Of a stretch of 64,000 bases of DNA, positions 1-9,054 are shown piece after piece (position 1 is the first letter of the stretch; the number at the start of each line of letters is the position of its first letter). The notes beneath the pieces are model-generated. The model ran no database searches and had not been told where the DNA came from. It saw nothing but the letters and a program-made list of their open reading frames with translations. This DNA is from Hydrogenovibrio sp. 3SP14C1 (lineage in GTDB: Bacteria; Pseudomonadota; Gammaproteobacteria; Thiomicrospirales; Thiomicrospiraceae): assembly GCF_029625905.1 (NCBI RefSeq), contig NZ_JARTLM010000002.1, positions 124,001 to 188,000 on the forward strand, in the 5' to 3' direction. The position numbers were made by a program, and so were the translations under genes.

Positions 1-377
1 ATGTACCGAGTTACTTGGTAAACGGGTCTTTAGCGTTAGGGGCAAGTGGTTGGCAAACGTTAGTCGGTGTGGTTTTGCCCACCGCGAGCCCAGGGATTTT
101 CTCCGCGATTATGCTTGGGTTCGGACGAGGCATTGGTGAAACGATGATTGTGTTAATGGCTTCCGGTAACACACCATTAATGGATGTGAATATTTTCCAA
201 GGAATGAGAACCCTGTCAGCCAACCTGGCGGTTGAAATGCCTGAAGCAGAAGTGTACAGCTCACATTATCGTGTGCTCTTCTTGTCGGGGCTGATTCTGT
301 TTATCTTCACATTTGTCTTCAATACGCTGGCCGAAGTGGTGCGTGAGCGTATGCGTCGTAAGTATGGATCTTTATAA
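1..377 (+). CDS. pstC: Phosphate ABC transporter permease PstC, C-terminal part (5' truncated by window edge)
   Basis: The frame is already open at base 3, so the gene starts outside the window and only about the last 125 residues are seen. The visible part begins in a permease cytoplasmic (EAA-type) loop (VPSYLVNGSLALGASGWQT), continues with the GFGRGIGETMIV helix typical of PstC, and ends in a hydrophobic helix followed by a basic tail (VVRERMRRKYGSL). PstC and PstA form the inner-membrane channel of the high-affinity Pst phosphate importer. The stop is 11 bp before pstA, so the two are surely one operon. The product is certain from sequence and context. Length and promoter cannot be judged here. 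Confidence 0.95.
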   Translation, partial: VPSYLVNGSLALGASGWQTLVGVVLPTASPGIFSAIMLGFGRGIGETMIVLMASGNTPLMDVNIFQGMRTLSANLAVEMPEAEVYSSHYRVLFLSGLILFIFTFVFNTLAEVVRERMRRKYGSL

Positions 378-388
378 AGGATATTGAC

Positions 389-2035
389 ATGAAAGAGTGG
401 TTCAAAAAAGGCGAGCATTGGGTTTGGTTTAGTGCCTCAACTGTCAGTATCAGTGTTGTATTGGTGATTGGGTTGTTGTTAATGATTTCATTTCGTGGCT
501 TGGTGCATTTTTGGCCGCATGAGGTGTATGAATATGAAGTCAAAACAGACAATGGCAAAATTGAGCAGGTTGTCGGAGAGTTGCACGACACCAAGCTAAA
601 AGAATTTCAAGATAAATCCTATAAGGATGGAATCAAAAAGATTCCTCAGTTTTTGATTAAGGTTGGAAATCGAGATGTCTATGGGATTGACTTCCGCTGG
701 ATCAATACGGCACAAATTGTCGGGCGTCAAGATGTCTTAGCCGATGATGTGACTGTTATTGAGCGATATGAATGGGGGAATGTGTATGGCTATCTAGCGT
801 TGATCAAACAAGATGGTAAAACGCTTGCAACAGGTAAGGCTGTTCTTCCTAAGATGCAGAAGTTGGTGGATGAGGGACAAGCACTTAACGCTGAAATTAA
901 TCATATCGAAAAAGTGGTTTTAGGGGGCATTAATTATGACCTTGAGCAGTTGCGTTTAGAGCAAAAACGGTTAGAAGCGAAAGGCACTTATACAGCAGAA
1001 ATTGCCCGCGAATTAGCAGAAAAGCGAAAAGCACTGAATGTGAAGTTTGAATCGCATCAAGACGCTCTAAAGAGTCTTTATAAAGAATCAAAAAGCTTAG
1101 GCGAAGTCACCCTCGATATCGCTGGTGGAAAAGTGATTCATGTACCGATTAAATCGATTGTACGTTTCTGGCAACCGAATAACATGGTTATGAGTGAGAA
1201 GGTCGGCTTTTTCTTTGATTCAATCGGTCACTTTTTGCTGGATGAACCACGAGAAGCAAACACGGAAGGTGGTGTTTTTCCAGCCATTGTCGGTACCATC
1301 ACTATGGTGATTTTGATGGCAATCTTTGTTACCCCAATGGGTGTGATTGCCGCAATCTATATGAGTGAATATGCCAAAGATGGGTTGGTGTTAAGAATGG
1401 TTAGAATTTCCATTAATAACCTTGCTGGGGTTCCTTCAATCGTTTTCGGTATCTTTGGGCTAGGGTTTTTTGTTTACATTATAGGGGGGTCGATTGATGA
1501 ACTCTTCTATAGTTATGCTTTGCCAAGTCCAACGTTTGGTACACCTGCATTATTATGGGCTTCTTTGACCATGGCATTATTAACGTTACCGGTTGTGATT
1601 GTTTCAACTCAAGAAGGTCTTTCTCGTATTCCAAGAGCATTGAGAGAAGGTGGCTTGGCGTTAGGAGCGACCAAGTCAGAGACCATTATGAAAATTGTGT
1701 TGCCAATGTCCATGCCTGCGATAATGACAGGGTTGATTCTAGCAGTCGCTCGTGCAGCAGGGGAAGTAGCGCCTTTGATGTTGGTCGGGGTGGTTAAATT
1801 AGCCCCTGAATTACCGATTGATCTAAATGCACCATTTGTCCACTTAGATAGAAAGTTTATGCACCTTGGTTTCCATATCTATGATGTCGGCTTTCAAAGC
1901 CCGAATGTAGAAGCATCACAACCATTGGTTTATGCGACGTCATTATTGTTGGTGTTAATCATTGTTGGCTTGAATTTAGGTGCGATTACGATCCGTAACA
2001 AGCTAAGAGAAAAATACAAAGCATTGGATAATTAA
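389..2035 (+). CDS. pstA: Phosphate ABC transporter permease PstA, long form with extracytoplasmic insert
   Basis: Second membrane subunit of the Pst importer. At 548 residues it is nearly twice the length of E. coli PstA. A first membrane helix (about residues 14-38) is followed by a hydrophilic insert of roughly 230 residues that includes a charged, probably coiled-coil stretch (about 165-240), then five or six further helices. The C-terminal half has the permease motif EGLSRIPRALREGGLALGAT and the AAGEVAPLMLVG helix. Long PstA forms with this insert are, from memory, common in marine gammaproteobacteria; what the insert does is not known to me. It lies 11 bp after pstC and 57 bp before pstB. 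The ATG at 389 follows AAAGGA. Confidence 0.95.
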   Translation: MKEWFKKGEHWVWFSASTVSISVVLVIGLLLMISFRGLVHFWPHEVYEYEVKTDNGKIEQVVGELHDTKLKEFQDKSYKDGIKKIPQFLIKVGNRDVYGIDFRWINTAQIVGRQDVLADDVTVIERYEWGNVYGYLALIKQDGKTLATGKAVLPKMQKLVDEGQALNAEINHIEKVVLGGINYDLEQLRLEQKRLEAKGTYTAEIARELAEKRKALNVKFESHQDALKSLYKESKSLGEVTLDIAGGKVIHVPIKSIVRFWQPNNMVMSEKVGFFFDSIGHFLLDEPREANTEGGVFPAIVGTITMVILMAIFVTPMGVIAAIYMSEYAKDGLVLRMVRISINNLAGVPSIVFGIFGLGFFVYIIGGSIDELFYSYALPSPTFGTPALLWASLTMALLTLPVVIVSTQEGLSRIPRALREGGLALGATKSETIMKIVLPMSMPAIMTGLILAVARAAGEVAPLMLVGVVKLAPELPIDLNAPFVHLDRKFMHLGFHIYDVGFQSPNVEASQPLVYATSLLLVLIIVGLNLGAITIRNKLREKYKALDN

Positions 2036-2092
2036 GCTTTGAGCCGTTAAAAATTTATTTGAAAATAGAATTTAAGAAATAGGAATTTTGTT

Positions 2093-2911
2093 ATGAGCGA
2101 ACAAAATATGAGTATTGCGATTGACCGTCACCACCGTGGGATGACCTTGGACACTGAAGAAACGGCTATCGTAGTAAAAAACTGGAATTTGTACTACGGG
2201 TCAAAGCAAGCTTTACAGAATATCACAATGAAGTTGCCACAGAACCGTGTCACCGCTTTTATCGGTCCGTCAGGGTGTGGTAAATCAACTTTATTACGTT
2301 GTTTTAACCGAATGAACGATCTGATTGATATTGTGAGTGTTGAAGGCGAAATGCTACTGCATGGTGAAGATATGTATGCCAAAGAAATGGATGTGGCGGC
2401 CTTAAGACGCCGTGTCGGTATGGTGTTTCAGAAGCCCAACCCTTTTCCTAAATCAATTTATGAAAATGTCAGTTACGGCTTACGCTTACAGGGCATTAAT
2501 GATAAGAACGTTTTAGATGAAACCGTTGAATGGGCGTTGAAAGGCGCAGGCCTTTGGGAAGAAGTTAAAGATCGTTTAGATGAAAATGCATTAGGGCTTT
2601 CTGGTGGGCAACAGCAACGTCTATGTATTGCGCGTGCCATCGCCATTAAGCCTGAAGTATTATTGTTGGACGAGCCGACATCAGCGTTAGACCCGATTTC
2701 GACCTTAGCGATTGAAGAACTTATTTTTGAACTGAAGAAAGATTTTACAATCCTGATTGTTACGCATAATATGCAACAAGCGGCAAGGGTTTCGGATTAT
2801 ACGGCATTTATGTATATGGGAGACTTAATAGAGTATACCGACACGGATTCGCTCTTTACGAACCCTCAAGTTAAACGTACAGAAGATTATATTTCTGGCC
2901 GTTACGGCTAA
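2093..2911 (+). CDS. pstB: Phosphate ABC transporter ATP-binding protein PstB
   Basis: ATPase that drives the Pst importer from the cytoplasmic face. The 272 residues show Walker [10 protein letters not shown] (58-66), the Q-loop region [18 protein letters not shown] diagnostic of PstB, the ABC signature LSGGQQQR (from residue 169), Walker [13 protein letters not shown] and the switch histidine in [13 protein letters not shown]. The first 25 or so residues extend beyond the usual PstB start. An alternative start at the second Met (residue 6) is possible, but the ATG at 2093 is preceded by an AGGAA Shine-Dalgarno. It is followed by phoU in the same direction. Confidence 0.97.
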   Translation: MSEQNMSIAIDRHHRGMTLDTEETAIVVKNWNLYYGSKQALQNITMKLPQNRVTAFIGPSGCGKSTLLRCFNRMNDLIDIVSVEGEMLLHGEDMYAKEMDVAALRRRVGMVFQKPNPFPKSIYENVSYGLRLQGINDKNVLDETVEWALKGAGLWEEVKDRLDENALGLSGGQQQRLCIARAIAIKPEVLLLDEPTSALDPISTLAIEELIFELKKDFTILIVTHNMQQAARVSDYTAFMYMGDLIEYTDTDSLFTNPQVKRTEDYISGRYG

Positions 2912-2957
2912 GCCTTTCAGTGGGTTGAAAATAATAGAATAAGTAGGGAGTTTACGC

Positions 2958-3701
2958 ATGGATAAGCAAGAATTTAGTACACATATTTCTGAAATGCTGA
3001 ATCGAAATCTAGAAGATTTGTTTAATCATATTCTAGAAATGGGTGGAATGGTAGAGCGCCAACTTGAAAATGCACTGCAGGCATTGGGCAGCTCAGATGT
3101 CGACAAAGCGCAAGAAGTTATTTCTTTCGATAAAGCCATCAATCACGCTGAAATGGAAATTGATCGCTTGTGCGCTAAGGTTCTGGCACGCCAGCAGCCA
3201 ACGGCATCTGACTTACGCTTGATTCTAGCAGCGATTCGTATTGCGATTGATTTAGAGCGAATGGGTGATGAAGTCGTGAAGCTTGCAAAAATGGTGATTA
3301 TTTTTGGTAAGCATGACGGGTTGAAGTGTTCAGATATTCAAGGCTATGCAGAGTTAGTCGATATTTCAAATCGTTCAAGTGTGATGCTTAAAATGACACT
3401 AGATTCTTTTGCAAGAGTTTCAACCGATAGCGTTGGTAAGGTGATTCGAGAAGAAGAAGTAATTGATGATATCTTCAAAAAAATAGAAAAAGATCTTAAA
3501 GAGTCGTTGAAGACGTCTCCAGATCAGATTGAATGTTTAATGGAAATGATTATTGCATTGAGAGCCGCTGAGCGAGTTTCGGATCATGCAAGAAATATAG
3601 TTGAAAGCATCCTATATCTGGTTCAAGGAGATGATGTCAGAAACTTAGACGAAAGCCGGTTGAATGATTTATTAAACTCTCTAGAGTCATCTAAAGGATA
3701 A
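2958..3701 (+). CDS. phoU: Phosphate signalling protein PhoU
   Basis: All-helical negative regulator that links the Pst transporter to the PhoR kinase and keeps the Pho regulon off when phosphate is plentiful. The 247 residues contain the two repeated PhoU three-helix domains, each with its metal-binding acidic motif: ERMGDEVVKLAKM (about residue 100) and ERVSDHARNIVES (about residue 205). The start ATG at 2958 has GTAGGGAG upstream. The stop codon abuts phoB, so phoU-phoB are probably translationally coupled. The order pstCAB-phoU-phoB-phoR puts the whole signalling path in one transcription unit. Confidence 0.97.
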   Translation: MDKQEFSTHISEMLNRNLEDLFNHILEMGGMVERQLENALQALGSSDVDKAQEVISFDKAINHAEMEIDRLCAKVLARQQPTASDLRLILAAIRIAIDLERMGDEVVKLAKMVIIFGKHDGLKCSDIQGYAELVDISNRSSVMLKMTLDSFARVSTDSVGKVIREEEVIDDIFKKIEKDLKESLKTSPDQIECLMEMIIALRAAERVSDHARNIVESILYLVQGDDVRNLDESRLNDLLNSLESSKG

Positions 3702-3707
3702 ATGGGT

Positions 3708-4400
3708 ATGGCTGAGCAATGCATTTTAGTCGTGGAAGATGAAGCCGCAATTCGCGATATGTTGAATTTTACGTTGACGGCTGTGAATTATAAAGTCATT
3801 GAAGCGCCAAATGCAGAGCAAGGTTGGAAGCTTGTGTTGGAGCATCAGCCTGATTGTGTTTTATTGGATTGGATGTTGCCAGGTGTTTCTGGCATCTCAC
3901 TGGCACAGCGCATTCGTCAAAATGACCAAACAGCAGCCACCCCCATTATCATGCTAACAGCACGAGGTGAAGAAAATGACCAAGTACAGGGCTTTGAGTC
4001 TGGTGCGGATGATTATGTAGTCAAACCTTTTTCTCCTCGCGCTTTAGTGGCACGCGTTAAAGCTTTATTGAGACGACAGTCACCAGAAAAAAGTGCATTG
4101 GACCTGATTAAAATTGGTTCTCTTAAATTGGATCTATCCAGCTACCGTTTTACGGTTAACGATGAAGAAGTTAAGCTGGGGCCAACCGAATTTAAATTAA
4201 TGCAGTTTTTTATGACGCATTCAAACCGTGTATATACCCGAGTCCAATTGCTTGATCAAGTCTGGGGAGAAAATGTGGTTGTTGAAGAAAGAACGGTTGA
4301 TGTCCATATCCGTCGTTTGAGAAAACTGTTAGATCCAGTTGGGGCAGCTGATTATATTCAAACTGTCAGAGGCGCTGGCTACCGTTTCTCTGTCGATTAG
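3708..4400 (+). CDS. phoB: Phosphate regulon response regulator PhoB
   Basis: OmpR/PhoB-type transcription factor. The receiver domain has the acidic pair in VVEDE, the phospho-acceptor Asp in LLDWMLPG (D54 counted from this start), the conserved Thr in MLTARG and Lys in VVKPFSP. The winged-helix DNA-binding domain (about 130-230) contains VWGENVVVEERTVDVHIRRLR. Two in-frame ATGs exist, at 3702 directly after the phoU stop and at 3708. The Shine-Dalgarno AAAGGA (3693-3698) lies 3 bases from the first and 9 from the second, so I chose the second; the difference is two residues. It is expected to bind the Pho box at 7492-7509 upstream of pstS. Confidence 0.96.
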   Translation: MAEQCILVVEDEAAIRDMLNFTLTAVNYKVIEAPNAEQGWKLVLEHQPDCVLLDWMLPGVSGISLAQRIRQNDQTAATPIIMLTARGEENDQVQGFESGADDYVVKPFSPRALVARVKALLRRQSPEKSALDLIKIGSLKLDLSSYRFTVNDEEVKLGPTEFKLMQFFMTHSNRVYTRVQLLDQVWGENVVVEERTVDVHIRRLRKLLDPVGAADYIQTVRGAGYRFSVD

Positions 4401-4414
4401 GAAGATTATCGTTC

Positions 4415-5719
4415 GTGTCGAAAGGAATCTCTAGAGAGTTAACATGGATCGTTACCGGTCTTTGGATCGCACTTTTTTTCGGCTGGGCAACGGGTTTATG
4501 GACGATTACGTTGCTCGGCTACTTTCTTTTTTATATCGCACGCCAGCTCTACAGTATCAATCGTTTCGAGCAATGGATTAAAGGGTCGACTAACGTTCCT
4601 TATCCTCCCAGTTCTGGATTGTGGGCAGAGTTAAGTTACTTGGTCTCTCGTAAACAGCGTTCTTTAGAAAAACATGCTGCTCTTCAGTTCTATAAATCTG
4701 AACAATTCTTAGCAGCATCCATGACTATCCCAGATGCAATCATTTCTTTAAATGAATATAACCAAATCGAATGGTTTAATAAGTCTGCCAAAAAAATCTT
4801 CAAGCTTAAACACAGTGATACCGGACGAAAAATTGAAACTTTGTTTCGTCATCCGGATTTTATCCAGTATTTAAAGTCAAAACACTATGGTAAAGGGATG
4901 ATTTTGCAATCTCTAAATGGGATGCCACGGGTGTTTAACCTTAAGTTGTTTCCGTATTTTAAAGAGCATAAGCTATTGATTGTGAAGGATATACATGAGT
5001 TGTATAACCTGGCACAGATTCGGCGCGATTTTGTGGCAAATGCATCGCATGAGTTGCGAACACCTCTCACTGTATTGAATGGTTATCTAGAAGTGATGAT
5101 TGACAGTATAGAGCCTGAATCCACTTGGCAGAAGCCTTTGGAGCAGATGCATCAACAGTCCTATAGAATGCAATCAATTATTGATGACTTGTTAACGTTA
5201 TCTTCTATGGAATCAGAAACGATTACCGGTCAACAAAAAGAAGTTAATGTGCCTTACATTTTACAAGAAATGCAGGTTGATGCGGAACAAATGAGCCATG
5301 GGAAGCATCTAATTGAGTTTGATGTAGATATTAATTTGGCTTTAAAGGGCTTCGAAGAACCTTTAAAAAGTGTTTTCATGAACTTAATTTCGAACGCCAT
5401 ACGTTACACACCGGAAAATCAATCTATTAAAGTTCGCTGGTTTCATGATAGAAAAGGGGCTCATTTCGAAGTAAAAGACAGCGGCATCGGGATTGCACAA
5501 GAACATTTGAGTCGATTAACCGAACGGTTTTATAGAGTCGATACTGCTAGATCAAGAGATACAGGTGGCACAGGGCTTGGTTTGGCGATTGTGAAGCATA
5601 TCTTGGAAAGACATCAAGCTAAATTAGTCGTCACTAGCCAACTGGGAAAAGGGTCGGTCTTTCGATGCGACTTTCCAAATAAAGCAGTTGTTTTGCTTAA
5701 GAATATAGAAAACGATTAA
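4415..5719 (+). CDS. phoR: Phosphate regulon sensor histidine kinase PhoR
   Basis: Membrane histidine kinase that phosphorylates PhoB. The 434 residues comprise two N-terminal membrane helices (about 8-42), a PAS domain (about 95-195; QFLAASMTIPDAIISLNE), a dimerisation domain with the phospho-accepting His212 in NASHELRTPLTVL, and an ATPase domain with the N box (NLISNAIRYTP), G1 box (DSGIGIAQEH), F box and G2 box (GGTGLGLAIV). Short periplasmic exposure is typical of PhoR, which senses the Pst complex rather than a ligand. The start is GTG at 4415, 14 bases after phoB, with AGGAAG at 4399-4404. A bidirectional terminator follows at 5727-5755. Confidence 0.96.
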   Translation: MSKGISRELTWIVTGLWIALFFGWATGLWTITLLGYFLFYIARQLYSINRFEQWIKGSTNVPYPPSSGLWAELSYLVSRKQRSLEKHAALQFYKSEQFLAASMTIPDAIISLNEYNQIEWFNKSAKKIFKLKHSDTGRKIETLFRHPDFIQYLKSKHYGKGMILQSLNGMPRVFNLKLFPYFKEHKLLIVKDIHELYNLAQIRRDFVANASHELRTPLTVLNGYLEVMIDSIEPESTWQKPLEQMHQQSYRMQSIIDDLLTLSSMESETITGQQKEVNVPYILQEMQVDAEQMSHGKHLIEFDVDINLALKGFEEPLKSVFMNLISNAIRYTPENQSIKVRWFHDRKGAHFEVKDSGIGIAQEHLSRLTERFYRVDTARSRDTGGTGLGLAIVKHILERHQAKLVVTSQLGKGSVFRCDFPNKAVVLLKNIEND

Positions 5720-5726
5720 TGTATAA

Positions 5727-5755
5727 AAAAACACCTAGGCAACGCTAGGTGTTTG
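5727..5755. terminator. Bidirectional terminator between phoR and the Pit permease gene
   Basis: A 10-bp perfect stem (5729-5738 with 5745-5754) and a 6-base loop sit between convergent genes. An A run on the left flank serves as the T tract for the minus strand; the plus-strand side ends in only three T's. It would end both the pst-pho operon and, with the stronger tract, the pit transcript. Confidence 0.75.
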
Positions 5756-5779
5756 GATCGAATAAGGCACCATTCTGTA

Positions 5780-7351
5780 CTATGGAAGCATCATTCCCCT
5801 GATGGTGAAGTAGATGATTGCTGCAAGCATAGCTGAAGCAGGAACTGTGATGATCCATGCGGCAACGATTTTTAGAAAGGCAGAACGTTTGACCAATTCC
5901 TTTTGGTAAACTTTATTCAGCGATTTACGTTCTTTTTTGCTCAGTTCAACTTCGGCCTTATGTTGTTTTAATTCAGCTAACATAACTTTCTTTTGTGGGA
6001 TGCTGGCTTGGCTGAAGCGTTCAATATACTGTTCAATCTCATCCTGGTGTGCGCCTTCATGATGGTCTCGAATTTCTTGTAAGGTTTTTGCATAGTTACG
6101 TTTCAGGTACTCTCGTAGAAAACCAACCCCAAAAATCCCACCAACTGCAATATGCGTTGAACTGACTGGTAGCCCGAGTTGTGAAGCAATAATGACCGTA
6201 ATCGCTGCTGCCATGGCAATTGAAAAGGCACGCATCTGATCTAGCTCGGTGATTTCAGACCCGACGGTTTTAATCAGTTTCGGGCCGAACAGTAATAACC
6301 CTAAACTGATACCAATGGCACCGATTAACATAACCCATAACGGAATTTCTGCCTTGGAAGAAACCCCGTGGCTGTGAATAGCATCGTTGATTGCCGCTAA
6401 GGGCCCAACCGCATTGGCGACATCGTTTGCACCGTGTGCAAAGCTTAATAATGCCGCGGCGAAGATTAGAGGGATCGTAAATAACGTATTGACCCCGGAT
6501 TTATTGCTTTTTAAGCTTTCGGCTTGTCGAGCTATCATCGGTCGAACCGCTAAGTAAATAAAACTCGCAATCGCTAAACCAATGACGGTAGCGGTTAAAA
6601 AGTCTATTGTCCAGATTTTTTTAAGCCCTTTTAAAATCAAATAGGTTGAAAAGGCCCATGCCATTATGGCCACCAGTATGGGGACCATTTTTTTTGCAGC
6701 AGTCAGCATATCTTTTTGATAAGTAATGCTTCGCTTGATCCAGAATAAAAATAATGCCGCTATGAGACCACCTATCACTGGAGAGATGACCCAGCTGGCG
6801 GCAATGGCGCCCATTTTATCCCAGTTAGCAATGTCCCACCCGGCAGCCGCAATACCAGCACCTAAAACGCCACCGACAATAGAATGAGTGGTTGAGACTG
6901 GCGCTCCCATTGCCGTAGCAAGGTTTAACCACATAGCACCTGACAAAAGGGCGGCAATCATCAGCCAGATAAAAGTTTGGCTATCGGTGATGAGGGCTGG
7001 GTCGATAATGCCTTTCTTAATGGTACTGATGACTTCGCCACCGGCAATCAATGCACCGGAGGATTCAAAGATGGCGGCCAGGATAATCGCGCCTGTTAAG
7101 GTTAGGGCTTTAGAGCCAACTGCTGGACCGACGTTGTTGGCAACGTCGTTAGCACCGATATTCATCGCCATGTAACCGCCGATCATGGCTGCAATGACGA
7201 GTTCGACACTTACGGTGCCGCTGCCCATCTGTAGATTGGCGGAAAACAGCATGATTAATATAATAAAAAGGAGTGCCGAGCCAAAGCGAAACATTTCTTT
7301 TCGACTTTTGGAGGTTGCGTCTTCTATATCGTTGATATCACGGAATTCCAT
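5780..7351 (-). CDS. PiT-family inorganic phosphate permease
   Basis: Low-affinity phosphate-cation symporter of the PHO4/PiT family. Its inverted-repeat halves each carry the signature GANDVAN (GANDVANNVGPAVG near residue 66 and GANDVANAVGPLA near residue 306). The two membrane halves are joined by a hydrophobic middle. A charged cytoplasmic loop of about 75 residues (near 425-500, rich in Lys and Glu) precedes the last helix. At 523 residues it is longer than E. coli PitA (499). It converges on phoR and is divergent from pstS, so it may share the Pho box at 7492-7509. Whether PhoB activates or represses it cannot be told from sequence. E. coli gene names pitA/pitB are not assigned because the close relative is unclear. 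Confidence 0.93.
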   Translation of the reverse strand: MEFRDINDIEDATSKSRKEMFRFGSALLFIILIMLFSANLQMGSGTVSVELVIAAMIGGYMAMNIGANDVANNVGPAVGSKALTLTGAIILAAIFESSGALIAGGEVISTIKKGIIDPALITDSQTFIWLMIAALLSGAMWLNLATAMGAPVSTTHSIVGGVLGAGIAAAGWDIANWDKMGAIAASWVISPVIGGLIAALFLFWIKRSITYQKDMLTAAKKMVPILVAIMAWAFSTYLILKGLKKIWTIDFLTATVIGLAIASFIYLAVRPMIARQAESLKSNKSGVNTLFTIPLIFAAALLSFAHGANDVANAVGPLAAINDAIHSHGVSSKAEIPLWVMLIGAIGISLGLLLFGPKLIKTVGSEITELDQMRAFSIAMAAAITVIIASQLGLPVSSTHIAVGGIFGVGFLREYLKRNYAKTLQEIRDHHEGAHQDEIEQYIERFSQASIPQKKVMLAELKQHKAEVELSKKERKSLNKVYQKELVKRSAFLKIVAAWIITVPASAMLAAIIYFTIRGMMLP

Positions 7352-7491
7352 AAGTGTTTTCTCTTTTTATTTGAGCTTCAGGAAAGCGTGAATTGTATAA
7401 AAAAATATAATAAGATTGTGATTATGTGACGGTTTTATTTCAAAAAAAGCCACTTTCTTTTTTTAAATCAAAAAAATGCTTTGGGAAAGGG

Positions 7492-7509
7492 GTGTCATAT
7501 AACTGTCAT
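7492..7509 (+). promoter_or_regulatory. Pho box (PhoB operator) upstream of pstS
   Basis: The 18 bases GTGTCATATAACTGTCAT match the PhoB consensus CTGTCATAWAWCTGTCAY at all but the first position: two direct TGTCA repeats 11 bases apart. It lies about 90 bases before the pstS start. A further CTGTCAA half-site is at 7553-7559. No convincing -35 hexamer is seen, as expected for a PhoB-dependent promoter; a possible -10 is TTTAAT at 7515-7520. Confidence 0.85.
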
Positions 7510-7599
7510 TTTTGTTTAATTTGGATGTTACGACCGTGCTTCATAATCCTCTCTGTCAACAAAAAATAACTTATTTCTAATTTTTAGGAGAACGAAGTA

Positions 7600-8568
7600 A
7601 TGAAACGCAATCTTTTAATTGCAATGGGACTAGCAGCAGCTGTTGTCTCTAACCCTGTTTTTGCCGCTGGTGTTGATTCTGATATCCCTGATTACAAAAA
7701 AGTTTCAGGTGTTTCTGGAAACCTATCTTCAGTTGGTTCTGATACGTTAGCTAACTTGATGACACTTTGGGCTGAAGAGTTCAAGCGTACTTACCCTAAC
7801 GTGAACATTCAAATTCAAGCAGCAGGTTCTTCTACTGCGCCTCCAGCATTAACTGAGTCTACTTCAAACATCGGACCAATGAGCCGTAAAATGAAGTCTA
7901 AAGAAACAGCAATGTTTGAGAAGAAGCATGGTTATAAGCCAACAGCAATCGGTGTTGCAATTGATGCGTTAGCAGTTTATGTCAACAAAGATAACCCAAT
8001 TAAAGGATTGACGATTCCACAGGTTGATGCGATTTTCTCTTCAACGCGTAAGTGTGGTTCGAAAGAAACCATCACGACTTGGGGTCAAGCTGGTTTAACA
8101 GGTGATTGGAAAAACAAATCTGTTCAGCTTTATGGACGTAACTCCGTTTCTGGAACTTACGGTTACTTCAAGAAGAAAGCTCTTTGTAAAGGGGACTACA
8201 AGTCTTCTGTAAACGAGCAACCTGGTTCAGCGTCTGTTGTTCAATCTGTTTCTTCTTCTCTAAACGGAATTGGTTATTCTGGTATCGGTTATAAAACAGC
8301 CGGTGTTAAAGCAGTTCCTTTAACGAAGAAAGAAGGTAAGCCTTTTGTTGAAGCAACACCTAATAATGCTTTGAAAGGAACGTATCCTTTGGCACGTGTA
8401 CTTTATGTGTATGTCAATAAAGCACCTAATAAGCCTTTAGAGCCAGTTGTTAAAGAATTCTTGAACTTGGTTCTTTCTCAAAAAGGTCAGCAAGACGTAG
8501 TGAAAGATGGTTATATTCCACTACCAGCTAAAATGGCTGCAAAATACCGTTCGATCGTGAATAAGTAA
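7600..8568 (+). CDS. pstS: Periplasmic phosphate-binding protein of the Pst system
   Basis: Substrate-binding lipo-free protein that delivers phosphate to PstCA. A Sec signal peptide (residues 1-23, cleaving after VFAA or VFA) precedes a mature domain with the phosphate-binding PBP motifs [22 protein letters not shown] and [12 protein letters not shown]. The family is the 320-residue PstS-like type common in marine bacteria rather than the E. coli type. The gene stands apart from pstCAB, behind its own Pho box, separated by phoUBR and pit; a further pstS upstream of pstC cannot be excluded because the left edge cuts the operon. AGGAG lies just before the ATG. A strong terminator follows at 8589-8617. 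Confidence 0.93.
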   Translation: MKRNLLIAMGLAAAVVSNPVFAAGVDSDIPDYKKVSGVSGNLSSVGSDTLANLMTLWAEEFKRTYPNVNIQIQAAGSSTAPPALTESTSNIGPMSRKMKSKETAMFEKKHGYKPTAIGVAIDALAVYVNKDNPIKGLTIPQVDAIFSSTRKCGSKETITTWGQAGLTGDWKNKSVQLYGRNSVSGTYGYFKKKALCKGDYKSSVNEQPGSASVVQSVSSSLNGIGYSGIGYKTAGVKAVPLTKKEGKPFVEATPNNALKGTYPLARVLYVYVNKAPNKPLEPVVKEFLNLVLSQKGQQDVVKDGYIPLPAKMAAKYRSIVNK

Positions 8569-8588
8569 TCTTTACTTATCATGATAGG

Positions 8589-8617
8589 AAAAAGCCCGCT
8601 TGATGCGGGCTTTTTTT
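8589..8617 (+). terminator. Rho-independent terminator of pstS
   Basis: An 11-bp stem (8589-8599 with 8605-8615, GC-rich core GCCCGC/GCGGGC), 5-base loop and T tract to 8617. It starts about 20 bases after the pstS stop. Confidence 0.9.
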
Positions 8618-8623
8618 ATGGTC

Positions 8624-8649
8624 AAAAATACCCAGGCCTGGGCATTTTT
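8624..8649. repeat. CCAGGCCTGG palindrome copy 1, extended, between convergent genes
   Basis: The exact core is at 8632-8641. With its A/T flanks it forms a 26-bp palindrome with one mismatched pair. It lies between the pstS terminator and the 3' end of the ferredoxin gene, where it could end the ferredoxin transcript. Confidence 0.85.
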
Positions 8650-8660
8650 AAGAAAGTGGG

Positions 8661-8912
8661 TTAAATCAATTCAATCTCAATATCAGTTAAGGGAATCACA
8701 CTACACGTTAGAATATCATTTCCGTCTGTTTCATAAACGGTATCCTGGATGTGTTCAATATCTCCAGATAAAAGTCTGACTTCACAAGCCCCGCAATTAC
8801 CTCCACGACAGCTATACGGCATATCAAAACCGGCTTCATCTAAAGCATCCAGCAATGAAAACTGACCGTCAAATTCACATTCTCCTTGTCCTAATACTGT
8901 AATTTTTGGCAT
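8661..8912 (-). CDS. Plant-type [2Fe-2S] ferredoxin
   Basis: Small soluble electron carrier. The 83 residues show the plant-type cluster motif with four Cys: C-x4-C-x2-C in YSCRGGNCGACEV and a last Cys in DILTCSV. The open frame extends upstream to a TTG at 8936, but the ATG at 8912 is chosen because AAGGG lies 8 bases before it and the protein then starts directly with the first beta strand (MPKITVLG). It stands alone, so the redox partner is unknown. The length and lack of an attached reductase fit a free ferredoxin. Confidence 0.92.
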   Translation of the reverse strand: MPKITVLGQGECEFDGQFSLLDALDEAGFDMPYSCRGGNCGACEVRLLSGDIEHIQDTVYETDGNDILTCSVIPLTDIEIELI

Positions 8913-9054
8913 CGTATAAACCCTTTTTCCTAGCAATAAAAAAACTTTATTTTAACAATTAAAAAAATTTTCTTTGAAGTAAAATACGACAAAATTTATG
9001 ACGACGTATGTCATTATTTAATGGTTAACGATATTTTTTCAAAAGGGCATCAAC

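Noticed and set aside
7410-7440. Second Pho box for the Pit gene
   Set aside because: Only isolated TGTGA-like fragments are present; no repeated TGTCA with 11-base spacing.
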